Below the pieces are notes generated by a model. That model saw only the letters and a list, made by a program, of their open reading frames with translations. It did not search any database and had not been told where the DNA came from. This document shows positions 41,641-51,208 of a stretch of 64,000 nt of DNA, in pieces (position 1 is the stretch's first letter; every line of letters begins with the position of its first letter). Location of the stretch: the NCBI RefSeq assembly GCF_029543245.1, contig NZ_JARQWV010000012.1, positions 98,739 to 162,738 of the forward strand, in the 5' to 3' direction. This stretch comes from Caulobacter endophyticus. GTDB taxonomy: Bacteria; Pseudomonadota; Alphaproteobacteria; Caulobacterales; Caulobacteraceae. Both the position numbers and the translations under genes were made by a program.

Positions 41641-41973
41641 TCAGATCGAGAAGCTGACGCCGCAGCCGCAGCTGGACTTGGCGTTGGGGTTCCTGACCCG
41701 GAACTCGGCGCCGGCCAGTTCGTCGACGAAGTCGATCTCCGAACCCTTCAGCAGGGCCAGCGACACGACGTCGACCAGGGCCGCTGCGCCGTCGCGCTCG
41801 ATCTTCAGGTCGTCGGCTTCGGCGGCCTCGACCAGGTCGAACCGGTACTGGAAGCCCGAGCAGCCGCCGCCGTCGACCGCGACGCGAAGCATGACTTCGC
41901 GACCTTCGGCCTCGGAAAGGGCGTGCAGGCGGCGGACGGCGTTGGAAGAAAGCGTAACGGTGATGTCGGTCAT
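41641..41973 (-). CDS. erpA: Iron-sulfur cluster insertion protein ErpA/IscA type
   Basis: The 110-residue A-type carrier has the conserved cysteines in GGGCSGFQYRF (near residue 38) and SSCGCGVSF (near residues 102 and 104). It also has the family region VDVVSLALLKGSEIDFVDEL. It transfers [Fe-S] clusters to apo-enzymes. It diverges from dgt, with 77 bp between starts, and lies upstream of the aroG leader on the same strand. Confidence 0.93.
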   Translation of the reverse strand: MTDITVTLSSNAVRRLHALSEAEGREVMLRVAVDGGGCSGFQYRFDLVEAAEADDLKIERDGAAALVDVVSLALLKGSEIDFVDELAGAEFRVRNPNAKSSCGCGVSFSI

Positions 41974-42050
41974 GGCTGTGGAAACTTGATCTATCGCATA
42001 TATGAGGGCGACCGCGTCCCGGGAAAAGGGGCGATCAGCAAAGGCCGCTC

Positions 42051-43235
42051 ATGTCGACGTCTCCGTTCGCCGTCCCCCGCGCCCCCTACGCCGAAGATCC
42101 GGCCAAGTCACGCGGCCGGCGCTATCAGGAAGACGAGAGCCGCACCCGCACGCCGTTCGCGCGCGACCGCGACCGCATCATCCATACCTCGGCCTTCCGT
42201 CGCCTGAAGGAAAAGACGCAGGTCTTCGTCGCCCACGAGGGCGATCAGTTCCGCACCCGCCTGACCCACTCGCTGGAAGTGGCCCAGATCGCCCGCTCGC
42301 TGGCCACCGCGCTGGGCCTGGACGCCGACCTGGCCGAGACCATTGCGCTCGCCCACGACCTGGGCCACCCGCCGTTCGGCCACGCCGGCGAGGACGAACT
42401 GGAGCTGCAGACCAAGGAGTTCGGCGGCTTCGACCACAACGTCCAGACCTTCCGGGTCGTGACCGAGCTGGAGCATCGCTATCCCGACTTTGTCGGCCTG
42501 AACCTGACCTGGGAGACCCTGGAAGGGGTCATCAAGCACAACGGCCCGGTGATCCATAAGCTGGGCCAGCCGTCGTGGAAGGCGATCTCCAAGTACGACG
42601 GCGAGTACGGGCTCAAGCTCGACACCTGGGCCTCGGCCGAGGCGCAGGTCGCGGCCCTGTCGGACGACATCGCCTACAACAACCACGACATCGACGACGG
42701 GGTGGAGGCGGGGCTCTTCACGCTGGACGAACTGATGGACGTGCCGCTGATCGGCCCGATCCTGGCGGCCGTGCGCAGCGAGCGGCCCGACCTCGACGCC
42801 CGCATCACCCGCCTGGAGGCCGTGCGCCGGATGATCGGGGCCATGGTCGACGACGTCATGGGCGAGACGCTGCAGCGGGCGGCCATCACCGGCGTCTCTT
42901 CGGCGGACGAGGTGCGGGCCCTGCCGCACGCCCTGGTGTCGTTCTCGTCCGACATGCTGGAGGACCTGGCCCGCCTGCGCGAGTTCCTGCACGCCAGGAT
43001 GTACCGCCACTGGCGCGTGAACCGCACCCGCAGCCAGGCGCGCCGCATTCTGGCCGAGATGTTCACGCTGTTCTTGGCCGAACCCGAGGTGCTGCCATCG
43101 GAATGGTTCGCCAAGTCGCAGAACCGCGACCAGGCCGGAAGGGCCCGCGTGGTGTGCGACTACATCGCCGGCATGACCGATCGTTTCGCCATCGAGGAGC
43201 ACCGCAAGCTCTTCCATCTCGATGTGTGGAGCTGA
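42051..43235 (+). CDS. dgt: Deoxyguanosinetriphosphate triphosphohydrolase-like protein
   Basis: The 394-residue HD-domain protein contains [49 protein letters not shown], which is the metal-binding HD site, and later [13 protein letters not shown]. These match the dGTPase-like family (type 2), which cuts dNTPs to nucleoside and triphosphate. ATG 42051 fits. It lies next to erpA and is followed 134 bp later by ftsN. Confidence 0.93.
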   Translation: MSTSPFAVPRAPYAEDPAKSRGRRYQEDESRTRTPFARDRDRIIHTSAFRRLKEKTQVFVAHEGDQFRTRLTHSLEVAQIARSLATALGLDADLAETIALAHDLGHPPFGHAGEDELELQTKEFGGFDHNVQTFRVVTELEHRYPDFVGLNLTWETLEGVIKHNGPVIHKLGQPSWKAISKYDGEYGLKLDTWASAEAQVAALSDDIAYNNHDIDDGVEAGLFTLDELMDVPLIGPILAAVRSERPDLDARITRLEAVRRMIGAMVDDVMGETLQRAAITGVSSADEVRALPHALVSFSSDMLEDLARLREFLHARMYRHWRVNRTRSQARRILAEMFTLFLAEPEVLPSEWFAKSQNRDQAGRARVVCDYIAGMTDRFAIEEHRKLFHLDVWS

Positions 43236-43323
43236 CGGGCGAGCGCCGGGCGACGCACGACCGTCGAGGGTGCGACAGTTCTGAACGGCCATCGGGTCCA
43301 GTAGAGTAGGAACTTGCGCGCGT

Positions 43324-43328
43324 GATTC
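43324..43328 (+). promoter_or_regulatory. GANTC (CcrM) site upstream of ftsN
   Basis: A GATTC lies 42-46 bp before the ftsN start. GANTC sites methylated by CcrM, read by GcrA, control several Caulobacter division genes. A single site can occur by chance, so use is inferred. Confidence 0.3.
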
Positions 43329-43369
43329 GCACATGGTGAACGCGCGCCGGAATTCTGGAGCCTTTTTCG

Positions 43370-44170
43370 ATGTCCGACCCGCACCGCGGCGCCTATGCGC
43401 CGCCCACCGATGCGCCGCTTTCGTTCGATGCGCGCCAGCCGGTGCGCGGGTCGCGGCCCTTGCCGCTGACCCTGATCATCAGCGCCGTGGTGCTGGGCAC
43501 CCTGCTGGTGGCCGTGTTCCTGATCTATCGTAACGGCATCCGCGGCCCCAACGAGCCGCCGCGCACCGTCGGCGAGCCGGTGGCCGAGATCAAGGCCGCC
43601 CCGACGCCGGATCAGAACAAGCCCGACGAAGCCGCCGGCCTGCAGATCTACAGCCACGAGAACCCGACGGCCTCGCCGACCTACGCTGCGCCGCCGGAAG
43701 AGCCGATGGCCCGTCCGACCGCCCCGCCGCCGGCCGCCCCTGTGCAGAGCGCCAGCCTGCCGCCGGCCAAGCCCGCCGCCACCGCGCCCAGCGCCCCGGT
43801 CGCCGCTCCGCCCGCGGCCAAGCCGGCCGCCAAGCCTGCGGCGGCCCCGAGCATCGAGAGCCTGGCCACCGCCGCCGTGGCTCCGCCTAAGCCGGCCGCC
43901 GCCGCGCCCAAGCCCGCCGCGACCGCCTCGGGTCCGGCCAGCGTGCAGATCGGCGCCCTGTCCTCGACCGCCCTGGCCGACAAGGCCTGGAGCGACGCCG
44001 CCCGCATCGCGCCGGGCCTGGCCGCCGGCAAGGGCAAGAAGGTCGAGGCGATCGACAAGAACGGCTCGACGCTCTACCGCACCTCGGTCACGGGCTTCTC
44101 CAGCCGCGCCGACGCCAAGGCGTTCTGCGACGCCCTGAGCGCCGCCGGCAAGTCCTGCTTCGTGAAGTAA
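43370..44170 (+). CDS. ftsN: Cell-division SPOR-domain protein FtsN
   Basis: FtsN activates septal wall synthesis. The 266-residue protein has a short cytoplasmic tail, one membrane helix (about residues 32-54, LTLIISAVVLGTLLVAVFLIY), a Pro/Ala-rich periplasmic stretch and a C-terminal SPOR domain (SVQIGALSSTALADKAWSDAARIA ... LYRTSVTGFSSRADAKAFCDALSAAGKSCFVK). The Caulobacter FtsN lies next to nagZ and the scp/tat genes, as it does here. The start ATG 43370 is supported by family length. Confidence 0.9.
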   Translation: MSDPHRGAYAPPTDAPLSFDARQPVRGSRPLPLTLIISAVVLGTLLVAVFLIYRNGIRGPNEPPRTVGEPVAEIKAAPTPDQNKPDEAAGLQIYSHENPTASPTYAAPPEEPMARPTAPPPAAPVQSASLPPAKPAATAPSAPVAAPPAAKPAAKPAAAPSIESLATAAVAPPKPAAAAPKPAATASGPASVQIGALSSTALADKAWSDAARIAPGLAAGKGKKVEAIDKNGSTLYRTSVTGFSSRADAKAFCDALSAAGKSCFVK

Positions 44171-44183
44171 GGCGAGGGGCCTC

Positions 44184-45212
44184 ATGAGCACGTCGTCCGC
44201 CGCCATCCTCGGCTGCGCCGGGACCGTCCTCTCGGCGGAAGAAGCCAGCTTCTTCCGCGACGTGCGGCCCTGGGGCTTCATCCTCTTCAAGCGCAATATC
44301 GACACGCCCGACCAGGTGCGCAAGCTGACGGCCGCGCTGCGCGAGACGGTTGGTCGTCCTGACGCGCCGATCCTGATCGACCAGGAGGGCGGCCGCGTCG
44401 CCCGCCTTGGCGCCCCGCACTGGGGGAAGTATCCGCCCGGCCGCGCCTATGGCGAGCTGGTCGCCAACGACCCGCTTCACGCCCGCGAGATCACGCGCCT
44501 GGGCGCGCGGCTGATCGCCCACGACCTGACGTCGCTGGGCATCAATGTCGACTGCGTGCCGGTGTTGGACGTGCCCGATCCCAAGGGCCACGAGATCATC
44601 GGCGACCGCGCCTATGGCGACACCCCGCAGCAGGTGGCCACGCTGGGCCGCGCCGCCGCCGAGGGGCTGCTGGCCGGCGGGGTGCTGCCGATCATCAAGC
44701 ACATCCCCGGACATGGACGGGCGATGGCCGACAGCCATCTTGAGCTGCCGGTGGTGAAGGCCAAGCTGGCCGAGCTGGACGAGCGCGACTTCGCCCCGTT
44801 CCGGGTGCTTTCGGACATGCCGATGGCGATGACCGCCCACGTCGTCTACACGGCCATCGATCGTCGGCGTCCGGCCACGACGTCGAAGAAGGCCATCAAG
44901 CAGGTGATCCGCGGATCGCTCGGCTTCGACGGCCTCTTGATGAGCGACGACCTGTCGATGAAGGCGCTGTCGGGCGACTTCAAGCAGCGCGCCAAGGACA
45001 GCCTTTCGGCCGGCTGCGACGTCGTCCTGCACTGCAACGGCGACATGGACGAGATGAAGGCCGTGATGGCCGGCGTCGGCAAGATGTCCAAGGAAGCCCG
45101 CCGCCGCGCCCAGGCCGTCATGGGGCGCCTGGTCAAGGTTCCCGAACCCTTCGATCATGCCGAGGCCCGCGCCCGCTTCGACGCCGCCTTCGACGGCCGG
45201 TACGCCGGGTGA
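44184..45212 (+). CDS. nagZ: Beta-N-acetylhexosaminidase NagZ
   Basis: NagZ (GH3) cleaves GlcNAc from anhydroMurNAc-peptides in peptidoglycan recycling in the cytoplasm. The 342-residue protein has LIDQEGGRVARL, IKHIPGHGRAMADSH with the catalytic His-Asp loop and VMSDDLSMKAL-type nucleophile context (GLLMSDDLSMKALSG). It follows ftsN after 13 bases, and its end overlaps the GTG start of scpA by four bases (45209-45212). All five genes to tatC run in the same direction. Confidence 0.93.
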   Translation: MSTSSAAILGCAGTVLSAEEASFFRDVRPWGFILFKRNIDTPDQVRKLTAALRETVGRPDAPILIDQEGGRVARLGAPHWGKYPPGRAYGELVANDPLHAREITRLGARLIAHDLTSLGINVDCVPVLDVPDPKGHEIIGDRAYGDTPQQVATLGRAAAEGLLAGGVLPIIKHIPGHGRAMADSHLELPVVKAKLAELDERDFAPFRVLSDMPMAMTAHVVYTAIDRRRPATTSKKAIKQVIRGSLGFDGLLMSDDLSMKALSGDFKQRAKDSLSAGCDVVLHCNGDMDEMKAVMAGVGKMSKEARRRAQAVMGRLVKVPEPFDHAEARARFDAAFDGRYAG

Positions 45213-46033
45213 GCACGGGCTTTCAGCCCACATTCGACTTCGCGGCCGCCCGTGAGGCGGCCGAAGACGGCGCGGCCCTGGTCATCGACATCGATGGCTA
45301 CGAAGGCCCGCTGCACGTCCTCTTGGCCCTGGCCCGCAACCAGAAGGTCGACCTGCTTCAGCTGTCGATCACCCGTCTGGCCGAGCAGTATCTGGCCTTC
45401 GTTCAGCAAGCCCGACGGGTGCGCTTCTCGCTGGCGGCCGACTATCTGGTGATGGCCGCCTGGCTGGCCTACCTGAAGTCACGCCTGCTGCTGCCCAAGC
45501 CCGAGCGCCCCAAGGCCGAGGAGCCGCCGGCCGAGGAGATGGCGGCCCTGCTGGCCTTTCGCCTGGCCAAGCTGGACGCCATGCGTCGCTCGGTCGAGGC
45601 CCTGAAGGAGCGCCCGCAGCTCAAACGCGACGTCTTCATGCGCGGTGATCCCGACGCGGTGAAGATCGTCTCTTCCACCCGTTTCGAGGGCGACCTGTAC
45701 GCCCTGATGAGCGCCTATATCAGCCAGCGAAAGCGCGAGCACGGCCGCTACTACGCCCCGCGCCCGCCGCAGGCCTATCCGCTGGAAGACGCCCGCGACC
45801 GCCTGCGCACCTTCCTGCCGAGGATGGAGGAGTGGACGGCCCTATCCGGCGTCGCCCCCGTCGAGCGCTGGGAAGAAGATCCGGAAGGCCCCACGCCGGC
45901 CAGCTATCTGGCCTCGACCCTGTCGGCCAGTCTGGAGCTGGCCAAGGAGGGCGCCCTGACCGTCCGCCAGATGGGCGCGTTCGAGGAGATCTACCTGCGC
46001 ACCCGGACCGATGGCGGGGAGGGGCTGTTGTGA
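45209..46033 (+). CDS. scpA: Segregation and condensation protein ScpA
   Basis: ScpA is the kleisin subunit of bacterial SMC condensin. The 274-residue protein starts with GTG 45209, overlapping the nagZ stop, and has the family block YEGPLHVLLALARNQKVDLLQLSITRLAEQYL near residues 30-60, with LVMAAWLAYLKSRLLLP following. The C-terminal winged-helix part begins near residue 230. ScpB follows, but a 135-bp palindromic repeat separates them. Confidence 0.93.
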   Translation: MSTGFQPTFDFAAAREAAEDGAALVIDIDGYEGPLHVLLALARNQKVDLLQLSITRLAEQYLAFVQQARRVRFSLAADYLVMAAWLAYLKSRLLLPKPERPKAEEPPAEEMAALLAFRLAKLDAMRRSVEALKERPQLKRDVFMRGDPDAVKIVSSTRFEGDLYALMSAYISQRKREHGRYYAPRPPQAYPLEDARDRLRTFLPRMEEWTALSGVAPVERWEEDPEGPTPASYLASTLSASLELAKEGALTVRQMGAFEEIYLRTRTDGGEGLL

Positions 46034-46048
46034 TGGCGGCCGCTTCCA

Positions 46049-46183
46049 GGAACCTCCCCCCGCGGGGGAGGCGGCCGAAGGCCGGTGGGGGGAAGTCGTC
46101 GGCTTCCGCTGCACTCGGCCGGTTTCGTAGTCACTCCCCCCACCGATCGCTGCGCGATCGCCTCCCCCATGGGGGGAGGTTCC
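46049..46183. repeat. Palindromic repeat between scpA and scpB
   Basis: The arm GGAACCTCCCCCCGCGGGGG at 46049 is mirrored by CATGGGGGGAGGTTCC ending at 46183. Inner arms include GGCGGCCGAAGGCC and a GATCGCTGCGCGATC palindrome. It fills the 169-bp scpA-scpB gap. Confidence 0.8.
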
Positions 46184-46202
46184 TTGGCGCCGGCCCCGCA
46201 CG

Positions 46203-46871
46203 ATGACCCTCGACCCCATCTTCACCGAACGCTGCATCGAGGCGCTGCTGTTCGCGGCGGCCGAGCCGCTGAGCGTCCAGGATCTGGCCAAGCGCCTGCC
46301 TGACGGCGCCGACATCAAGCAAGGGATCACAGATCTGCGCCTGACCTGGGCGGGCAGGGGCATCGAGCTGGTCGAGGTGGCGGGGCGCTGGCGTTTCCAG
46401 ACCGCCGCCGATCTGGCCTTCCTGATGACCGAGGAGCGCGAGGAGCCGCGGCGCCTGTCCAAGGCCGCCCAGGAAACCCTGGCCATCGTCGCCTATCACC
46501 AGCCCGTCACCCGGGCCGAGATCGAAGCCGTGCGCGGCGTGCAGGCCAGCCGCGGCACGCTGGACGTGTTGCTGGAGCTGGGCCTGATCCGGATGCGCGG
46601 CCGTCGCCGCACGCCGGGCCGTCCGGTGACGTTCGGCACCACCGACGCCTTCCTCGAACATTACGGCCTGGCGAATCTGGGCGACCTGCCTGGCGTGGCC
46701 GAAATGAAGGCCGCCGGCCTGCTCGATCTCAACCTGCCGCCGGGCTTCAGCGTGCCCGACCCGATGGGGCTGCGCGCCGACGGCGAGGAGGAAGACCCGC
46801 TCGAGGAAGGCGAGACCCCCGAATTCGCACAGGATTTCCTCGGAGAGCTGGAGGGAGGCGACAAGGCCTAG
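46203..46871 (+). CDS. scpB: Segregation and condensation protein ScpB
   Basis: ScpB is the winged-helix partner of ScpA in the SMC complex. The 222-residue protein has RCIEALLFAAAEPLSVQDLAKRL, the block LSKAAQETLAIVAYHQPVTRAEIEAVRGVQASRGTLDVLLELGLIRMRGRR and a Glu-rich tail. These are diagnostic. The ATG 46203 follows the repeat; no strong RBS is visible. tatA begins 136 bp later behind its own promoter-like element. Confidence 0.93.
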   Translation: MTLDPIFTERCIEALLFAAAEPLSVQDLAKRLPDGADIKQGITDLRLTWAGRGIELVEVAGRWRFQTAADLAFLMTEEREEPRRLSKAAQETLAIVAYHQPVTRAEIEAVRGVQASRGTLDVLLELGLIRMRGRRRTPGRPVTFGTTDAFLEHYGLANLGDLPGVAEMKAAGLLDLNLPPGFSVPDPMGLRADGEEEDPLEEGETPEFAQDFLGELEGGDKA

Positions 46872-46911
46872 CCTGTCTTGGCCGGGGCGCAATCGCCGCA
46901 TTCCGTTCCGC

Positions 46912-46941
46912 TTGGCTCCACGCCACGCGGACGCCTATATT
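46912..46941 (+). promoter_or_regulatory. Candidate tat operon promoter
   Basis: TTGGCT (46912-46917) and TATATT (46936-46941) are spaced by 18 bases in an AT-rich island about 70 bp before tatA. It is the only AT-rich stretch of this gap. Confidence 0.4.
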
Positions 46942-47007
46942 ATCTGAGACATTGTAACGACACGCCGCAGCGGCTAAAGCGCCGCTGTCGCAAGGAGCAC
47001 CGCCGTT

Positions 47008-47232
47008 ATGGGTAGCATGAGCTGGATTCACTGGGTGATCGTGATCGCGGTCGTCGCCCTGCTTTTCGGCGGTCGCGGCAAGCTGTCCGGGATCATGGGC
47101 GACGCCGCCAAGGGCATCAAGGCGTTCAAGGACGGCCTGAAGGACGACAGCAGCCAGGAAGTGGCCGACAACAAGTCGACCGGCGCCCTGCCGCGCACCG
47201 AGGCCGAGAAGGAAGACCTGCGCAAGTCGTAA
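47008..47232 (+). CDS. tatA: Twin-arginine translocase subunit TatA
   Basis: The 74-residue protein has a short periplasmic start, one membrane helix ([21 protein letters not shown]), an amphipathic helix ([20 protein letters not shown]) and a charged tail. TatA forms the pore-forming oligomer of the Tat machine. The start at 47008 could be 47017 (MSWIHW). A GC-rich terminator-like hairpin follows at 47244-47279, before tatB. Confidence 0.94.
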   Translation: MGSMSWIHWVIVIAVVALLFGGRGKLSGIMGDAAKGIKAFKDGLKDDSSQEVADNKSTGALPRTEAEKEDLRKS

Positions 47233-47243
47233 GGTCTCTATTC

Positions 47244-47279
47244 GCCGCGCCTTCCCGTGGAGGGCGCGGCCGCGTTTTT
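47244..47279 (+). terminator. Hairpin with T run between tatA and tatB
   Basis: GCCGCGCC (47244-47251) pairs with GGCGCGGC (47263-47270), followed by CGCGTTTTT. It sits 11 bases after the tatA stop and may end part of the transcript, so that tatA mRNA exceeds tatBC mRNA. Confidence 0.6.
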
Positions 47280-47337
47280 CATACTGCGCGGCCCAGGCCT
47301 TCCTCCGAGAAGCGCCGGGCCGATCTGAGGCGGTTGC

Positions 47338-47961
47338 ATGCTTCCTGATATCGGCGGCGCAGAGCTCCTGGTCATCGCCGCGGTCGCCCTGATCGTGGTC
47401 GGCCCCAAGGACCTGCCTGTTCTCCTGCGCAAGCTGGGCCAGTTCGTCGGCAAGATCCGCGGCATGGCGAACGAGTTTCGCGCCAGCTTCGACGAGATGG
47501 CTCGCCAGTCCGAACTGGACGACCTGCGTCGCGAGGTCGAGGCCATGCGCGCCGGCCAGTACGCCAATCCGGTGCAGAGCGCCGTCGACGAGGCCAAGGA
47601 CGCCGGCGTCGACCAGGTGTTCGCCGACATCGACGCCAGCCTGAACAGCGGTTCGGTGCAGGCCCACCCCTACGCCGCTCACAATCCCGAGCCGGTCGGC
47701 GAGCCGCAGACCGACGCTGCGGCCACGCTCGAGCCGCCGGTCAAGCCGGCCCGCAAGCGTGCGCCCAAGGCCGTGGCCGAGCCGACGGTCGAGATCGTCG
47801 CCAAGAAGCCGCGCGCCAAGGCCTCCTCCAAGGACGTCGGCGTCGCCGCCAAGCCGAAGGCCGCCAAGGCTTCCAAGGCTGAAGTCGCCGCGCCCGCCGC
47901 CAAGCCGGTCCGCAAGCGCACGACCAAGACCGCCGCCTCCAGCTCGGACATCGTTTCGTGA
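47338..47961 (+). CDS. tatB: Twin-arginine translocase subunit TatB
   Basis: TatB binds TatC to form the Tat substrate receptor. The 207-residue protein has one N-terminal helix (MLPDIGGAELLVIAAVALIVVGPKDLPVLLRKLG) with the Gly-Pro hinge and an amphipathic helix (FVGKIRGMANEFRASFDEMARQ). It ends in a long Ala/Lys/Pro-rich tail, basic and low-complexity. Its stop overlaps the GTG start of tatC. Confidence 0.94.
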   Translation: MLPDIGGAELLVIAAVALIVVGPKDLPVLLRKLGQFVGKIRGMANEFRASFDEMARQSELDDLRREVEAMRAGQYANPVQSAVDEAKDAGVDQVFADIDASLNSGSVQAHPYAAHNPEPVGEPQTDAAATLEPPVKPARKRAPKAVAEPTVEIVAKKPRAKASSKDVGVAAKPKAAKASKAEVAAPAAKPVRKRTTKTAASSSDIVS

Positions 47962-48857
47962 CCAATTCGATCGGACATGATCCGGAAGACGAGATCGAGG
48001 CCTCGCGCGCTCCGCTGCTCGAACACCTGACCGAGCTGCGCTCGCGCCTGATCGTCTGCGTCGTGGCGCTGTTCGTCGGCTTCGGCGTCTGCTTCGCCTT
48101 CTCGACCCAGCTTTTCCTCTTCCTGATCCACCCGTTCGAGGTCGCCGCCGGCATGGTCGCGGCGAGCAAGACCGGGGCGCACCACAATCCGTTCGACCTG
48201 ATCATGGTGCTGATGGGGCTGAAGGACGCGCCGGCCGATGTCGCGCACCAGAAGTTCGTCTTCACGGCCTTGCTGGAACAGTTCTTCACCAAGCTGAAGC
48301 TGTCGGCTTTCGGCGCCGTGGTGGTCACCTTCCCGGTGCTGGCCTGGCAGCTCTACCGCTTCGTCGCGCCGGGCCTCTACAAGAACGAGCGTGGGGCTTT
48401 CCTGCCGTTCCTGGTCGCCTCGCCTGTGCTGTTCATGATGGGCGCGGCGCTGGTCTACTACGTGATGCTGCCGTTCATCGTCTGGTTCTCGATGAACCAG
48501 CAGATCTTCGGCGCGGGCATCTCGGTCGAACTGCTGCCCAAGGTTTCCGACTACCTGACCCTGGTGACCTCGCTGCTGCTGGCCTTCGGCCTGTGCTTCC
48601 AGCTGCCGGTCGTGGTGTCGCTGCTGGGCATGGCCGGGATTATCGATTCCAAGATGCTGCGCGCCGGCCGCCGCTACGCCATCGTCGGCGTGTTCATCGC
48701 CGCCGCCATCCTGACCCCGCCCGATCCGATCAGCCAGCTGACCCTGGCGATCCCCATGTGCCTGCTCTACGAGGTCGGCATCTGGTGCGTCTGGATCATC
48801 GAGCGCGGCCGCAAGAAGCGCGAAGCCGAAGAGAGCACGGACGTCGTCGCGGTCTGA
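47958..48857 (+). CDS. tatC: Twin-arginine translocase subunit TatC
   Basis: The 299-residue protein is the polytopic core of the Tat receptor, with six hydrophobic helices. It contains LLEHLTELRSRLIVCV near the start, FLFLIHPFE, LSAFGAVVVTFPVLAWQLYRFVAPGLYKNER, and the C-terminal part GRRYAIVGVFIAAAILTPPDPISQL, all TatC-specific. The start is GTG 47958, overlapping the tatB stop by four bases. Confidence 0.95.
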   Translation: MTNSIGHDPEDEIEASRAPLLEHLTELRSRLIVCVVALFVGFGVCFAFSTQLFLFLIHPFEVAAGMVAASKTGAHHNPFDLIMVLMGLKDAPADVAHQKFVFTALLEQFFTKLKLSAFGAVVVTFPVLAWQLYRFVAPGLYKNERGAFLPFLVASPVLFMMGAALVYYVMLPFIVWFSMNQQIFGAGISVELLPKVSDYLTLVTSLLLAFGLCFQLPVVVSLLGMAGIIDSKMLRAGRRYAIVGVFIAAAILTPPDPISQLTLAIPMCLLYEVGIWCVWIIERGRKKREAEESTDVVAV

Positions 48858-48864
48858 TTCCGTA

Positions 48865-49028
48865 CCCTTCTCCCCTTGCGGGAGAAGGTGTCGGCGAAGC
48901 CGACGGATGAGGGGTCTCTCAGATGTTTCACGCCGCGACAGCCGATCGGCCGTCGCGGCGTTTCTGTTTGCGCGACCCCTCACCCGACCCCGCTCTGCGG
49001 GGCCACCCTCTCCCGCAAGGGGAGAGGG
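48865..49028. repeat. Long palindromic repeat, TTGCGGG type (second copy)
   Basis: CCCTTCTCCCCTTGCGGGAG at 48865 is mirrored by CTCCCGCAAGGGGAGAGG ending at 49028. The arms and middle parts match the element at 15782-15943. It fills most of the tatC-serS gap of 252 bp. The remaining about 80 bases before serS hold no gene. Confidence 0.85.
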
Positions 49029-49109
49029 GACGTGTAAGAAGGTTGGCGCCCTTGCCGACGCGCCTTAGAGAAGGGCGTTTCTTAACGACTTCCTGCCGAG
49101 CCCATTCCG

Positions 49110-50405
49110 ATGCACGACATCAAGGCCATCCGCGAAAATACCGAAGCCTATGAAGCCGCCTGGTCGGCCAAGGGCCGTTCGGGCGCGGCCTCGGAGGCCG
49201 TCAAGCTCGACGCCCAACTGCGCGCGGCGCAGACCGCCCTGCAGGAGGCCCAGGCCAAGCGCAACGAAAGCTCCAAGCTGATCGGCATGGCCAAGGCCAA
49301 GAAGGACGAGGCCGAAGCCGCCCGCCTGATGGCCGAGGTCGAGACGCTGAAGGGCCGCATGGCCGAGGCTTCGGAAGAAGAGCACCTAGTCGGCGCCAAG
49401 CTGAAGGACCTCTTGGCCAGCCTGCCCAACATCCCCGCCGCCGAAGTGCCGGAAGGTGAGGACGAGGCGGGCAATGTCGAGCAGCGCCGCTGGGGCGACG
49501 CCGCCAAGCTGCCGGCCGGTCGCCTGAACGCGCCCAAGGATCACGTCGACCTGGGCGCGGCGCTGGGCGGCATGGACTTTGAAGCCGCCGCCCGCATGAG
49601 CGGCGCGCGCTTCGTGGTGCTCAAGAAGGAGATCGCCCGGCTCGAACGGGCCCTTGGCCAGTTCATGCTCGACCTGCAGACGGTCGAGCACGGCTATACC
49701 GAGGTCAGCCCGCCGGTCCTCGTCAAGGACGACGCCCTGTTCGGCACGGGCCAGTTGCCCAAGTTCTCCGAGGACCTGTTTCGCACCACCGGCGACCACT
49801 GGCTGATCCCGACCGCCGAGGTGTCGCTGACCAACCTCGTGCGCGAGCAGATCACCGGCGAGGAAGAACTGCCGCTGCGCCTGACGGCCCTGACCTACTG
49901 CTTCCGCTCGGAAGCCGGCGCCTCGGGCCGCGACACCCGCGGCATGATCCGCCAGCACCAGTTCCAGAAGGTCGAGCTCGTTTCGATCACCACGCCCGAC
50001 CAGTCGGAAGCCGAGCACGAGCGCATGGTCGAGTGCGCCGAGACCGTGCTCAAGAAGCTGGAACTGCCGTTCCGCACCATGCTGCTGTGCAAGGGCGACA
50101 TGGGCTTTGGCGCGCGCAAGACCTACGATCTGGAAGTCTGGCTGCCGTCGCAGGCGACCTATCGCGAGATCAGCTCGTGCTCCAACTGCGGCGACTTCCA
50201 GGCCCGCCGCATGGACGCCCGCTACAAGAAGGCCGGCGAGAAGGGCACGCACTACGTCCACACCCTCAACGGCTCGGGCCTGGCCGTCGGCCGCACCCTG
50301 GTGGCCGTGCTGGAAAACTACCAGGACGAAGCCGGCCGCATCGCCATCCCGACCGTGCTGCAGCCCTATATGGGCGGCCTGACCCACATCGGGGGCGCTG
50401 CGTGA
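49110..50405 (+). CDS. serS: Seryl-tRNA synthetase
   Basis: The 431-residue class II enzyme has an N-terminal coiled coil (about residues 25-110) and a catalytic core with [48 protein letters not shown] (motif 2), and the motif 3 [18 protein letters not shown]. The TGA overlaps the surE GTG start (GTGA). All signature elements of SerS are present. Confidence 0.96.
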   Translation: MHDIKAIRENTEAYEAAWSAKGRSGAASEAVKLDAQLRAAQTALQEAQAKRNESSKLIGMAKAKKDEAEAARLMAEVETLKGRMAEASEEEHLVGAKLKDLLASLPNIPAAEVPEGEDEAGNVEQRRWGDAAKLPAGRLNAPKDHVDLGAALGGMDFEAAARMSGARFVVLKKEIARLERALGQFMLDLQTVEHGYTEVSPPVLVKDDALFGTGQLPKFSEDLFRTTGDHWLIPTAEVSLTNLVREQITGEEELPLRLTALTYCFRSEAGASGRDTRGMIRQHQFQKVELVSITTPDQSEAEHERMVECAETVLKKLELPFRTMLLCKGDMGFGARKTYDLEVWLPSQATYREISSCSNCGDFQARRMDARYKKAGEKGTHYVHTLNGSGLAVGRTLVAVLENYQDEAGRIAIPTVLQPYMGGLTHIGGAA

Positions 50406-51208
50406 GGATCCTCCTCACCAACGACGACGGCATCCATGCTCCGGGGCTTGAAGCCCTGGAGCGCATCGCCGCGGCCCTGTCGGACGACGTCTGGGTCGTC
50501 GCGCCGGAATACGAACAGTCGGGCGCCAGCCGGGCTCTGACCCTGGCCGACCCGCTGCGGGTGCGGAAGATCAGTGAGCGCCGCTTCGCCGTCGAGGGCA
50601 CGCCCACCGACTGCGTGGCGCTGGCCTTCCAGGAACTGGTCCAGGGCGCGCGTCCGGACCTGGTGCTCTCGGGCGTCAACCGGGGCCAGAACCTGGCCGA
50701 GGACGTCACCCTGTCGGGCACGGTCGCCGGCGCCATCGAAGGCATGGTGCTGGGCGTGCCGGCCATCGCCCTGTCGCAGGCCATGACCTACTTCGCCGAC
50801 GAGGTCGTCGCCCACTGGGAGACCGCCGAACACTTCGCGCCGGGCATCATCCGCCGCCTGCTGGAAGTGGGCTGGCCGTCGGACGTGGTGATGAACGTCA
50901 ACTTCCCGGCGATCCCGCCCGAGCGCGTCGATGCCGTGGAAGTGACCCGCCAAGGCTTCCGCGACTCGCACTTGCGGCGCATTGAAAAGCGGACCGACCT
51001 GCGCGGTCGCGACTATTACTGGACCGGCTTCACCGCCAAGCCGTCCAATCCGCCGGAGGGCACTGATCTGAGGGCCGTTTACGAAGGGCGCATCTCGGTG
51101 ACGCCCCTGCATATCGACCTGACGCACAACGCCACCGTCGCGACCCTCAAGGGCGTGCTGGGCGGCGCGCCGCCCAAGCTCGCCCCCAAGCCGGAGCCTG
51201 GCCTGTGA
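50402..51208 (+). CDS. surE: 5'-nucleotidase SurE
   Basis: SurE is a stationary-phase survival phosphatase acting on nucleoside monophosphates. The 268-residue protein starts at GTG 50402 with [15 protein letters not shown] (metal-binding Asp-Asp), and has [48 protein letters not shown]. It overlaps serS by four bases at its start and pcm by one base at its end (TGATG), so serS-surE-pcm are coupled. Confidence 0.95.
   Translation: MRILLTNDDGIHAPGLEALERIAAALSDDVWVVAPEYEQSGASRALTLADPLRVRKISERRFAVEGTPTDCVALAFQELVQGARPDLVLSGVNRGQNLAEDVTLSGTVAGAIEGMVLGVPAIALSQAMTYFADEVVAHWETAEHFAPGIIRRLLEVGWPSDVVMNVNFPAIPPERVDAVEVTRQGFRDSHLRRIEKRTDLRGRDYYWTGFTAKPSNPPEGTDLRAVYEGRISVTPLHIDLTHNATVATLKGVLGGAPPKLAPKPEPGL

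Noticed and set aside
48865..49028. An insertion sequence between tatC and serS
   Set aside because: No transposase frame, only a 164-bp palindromic repeat.
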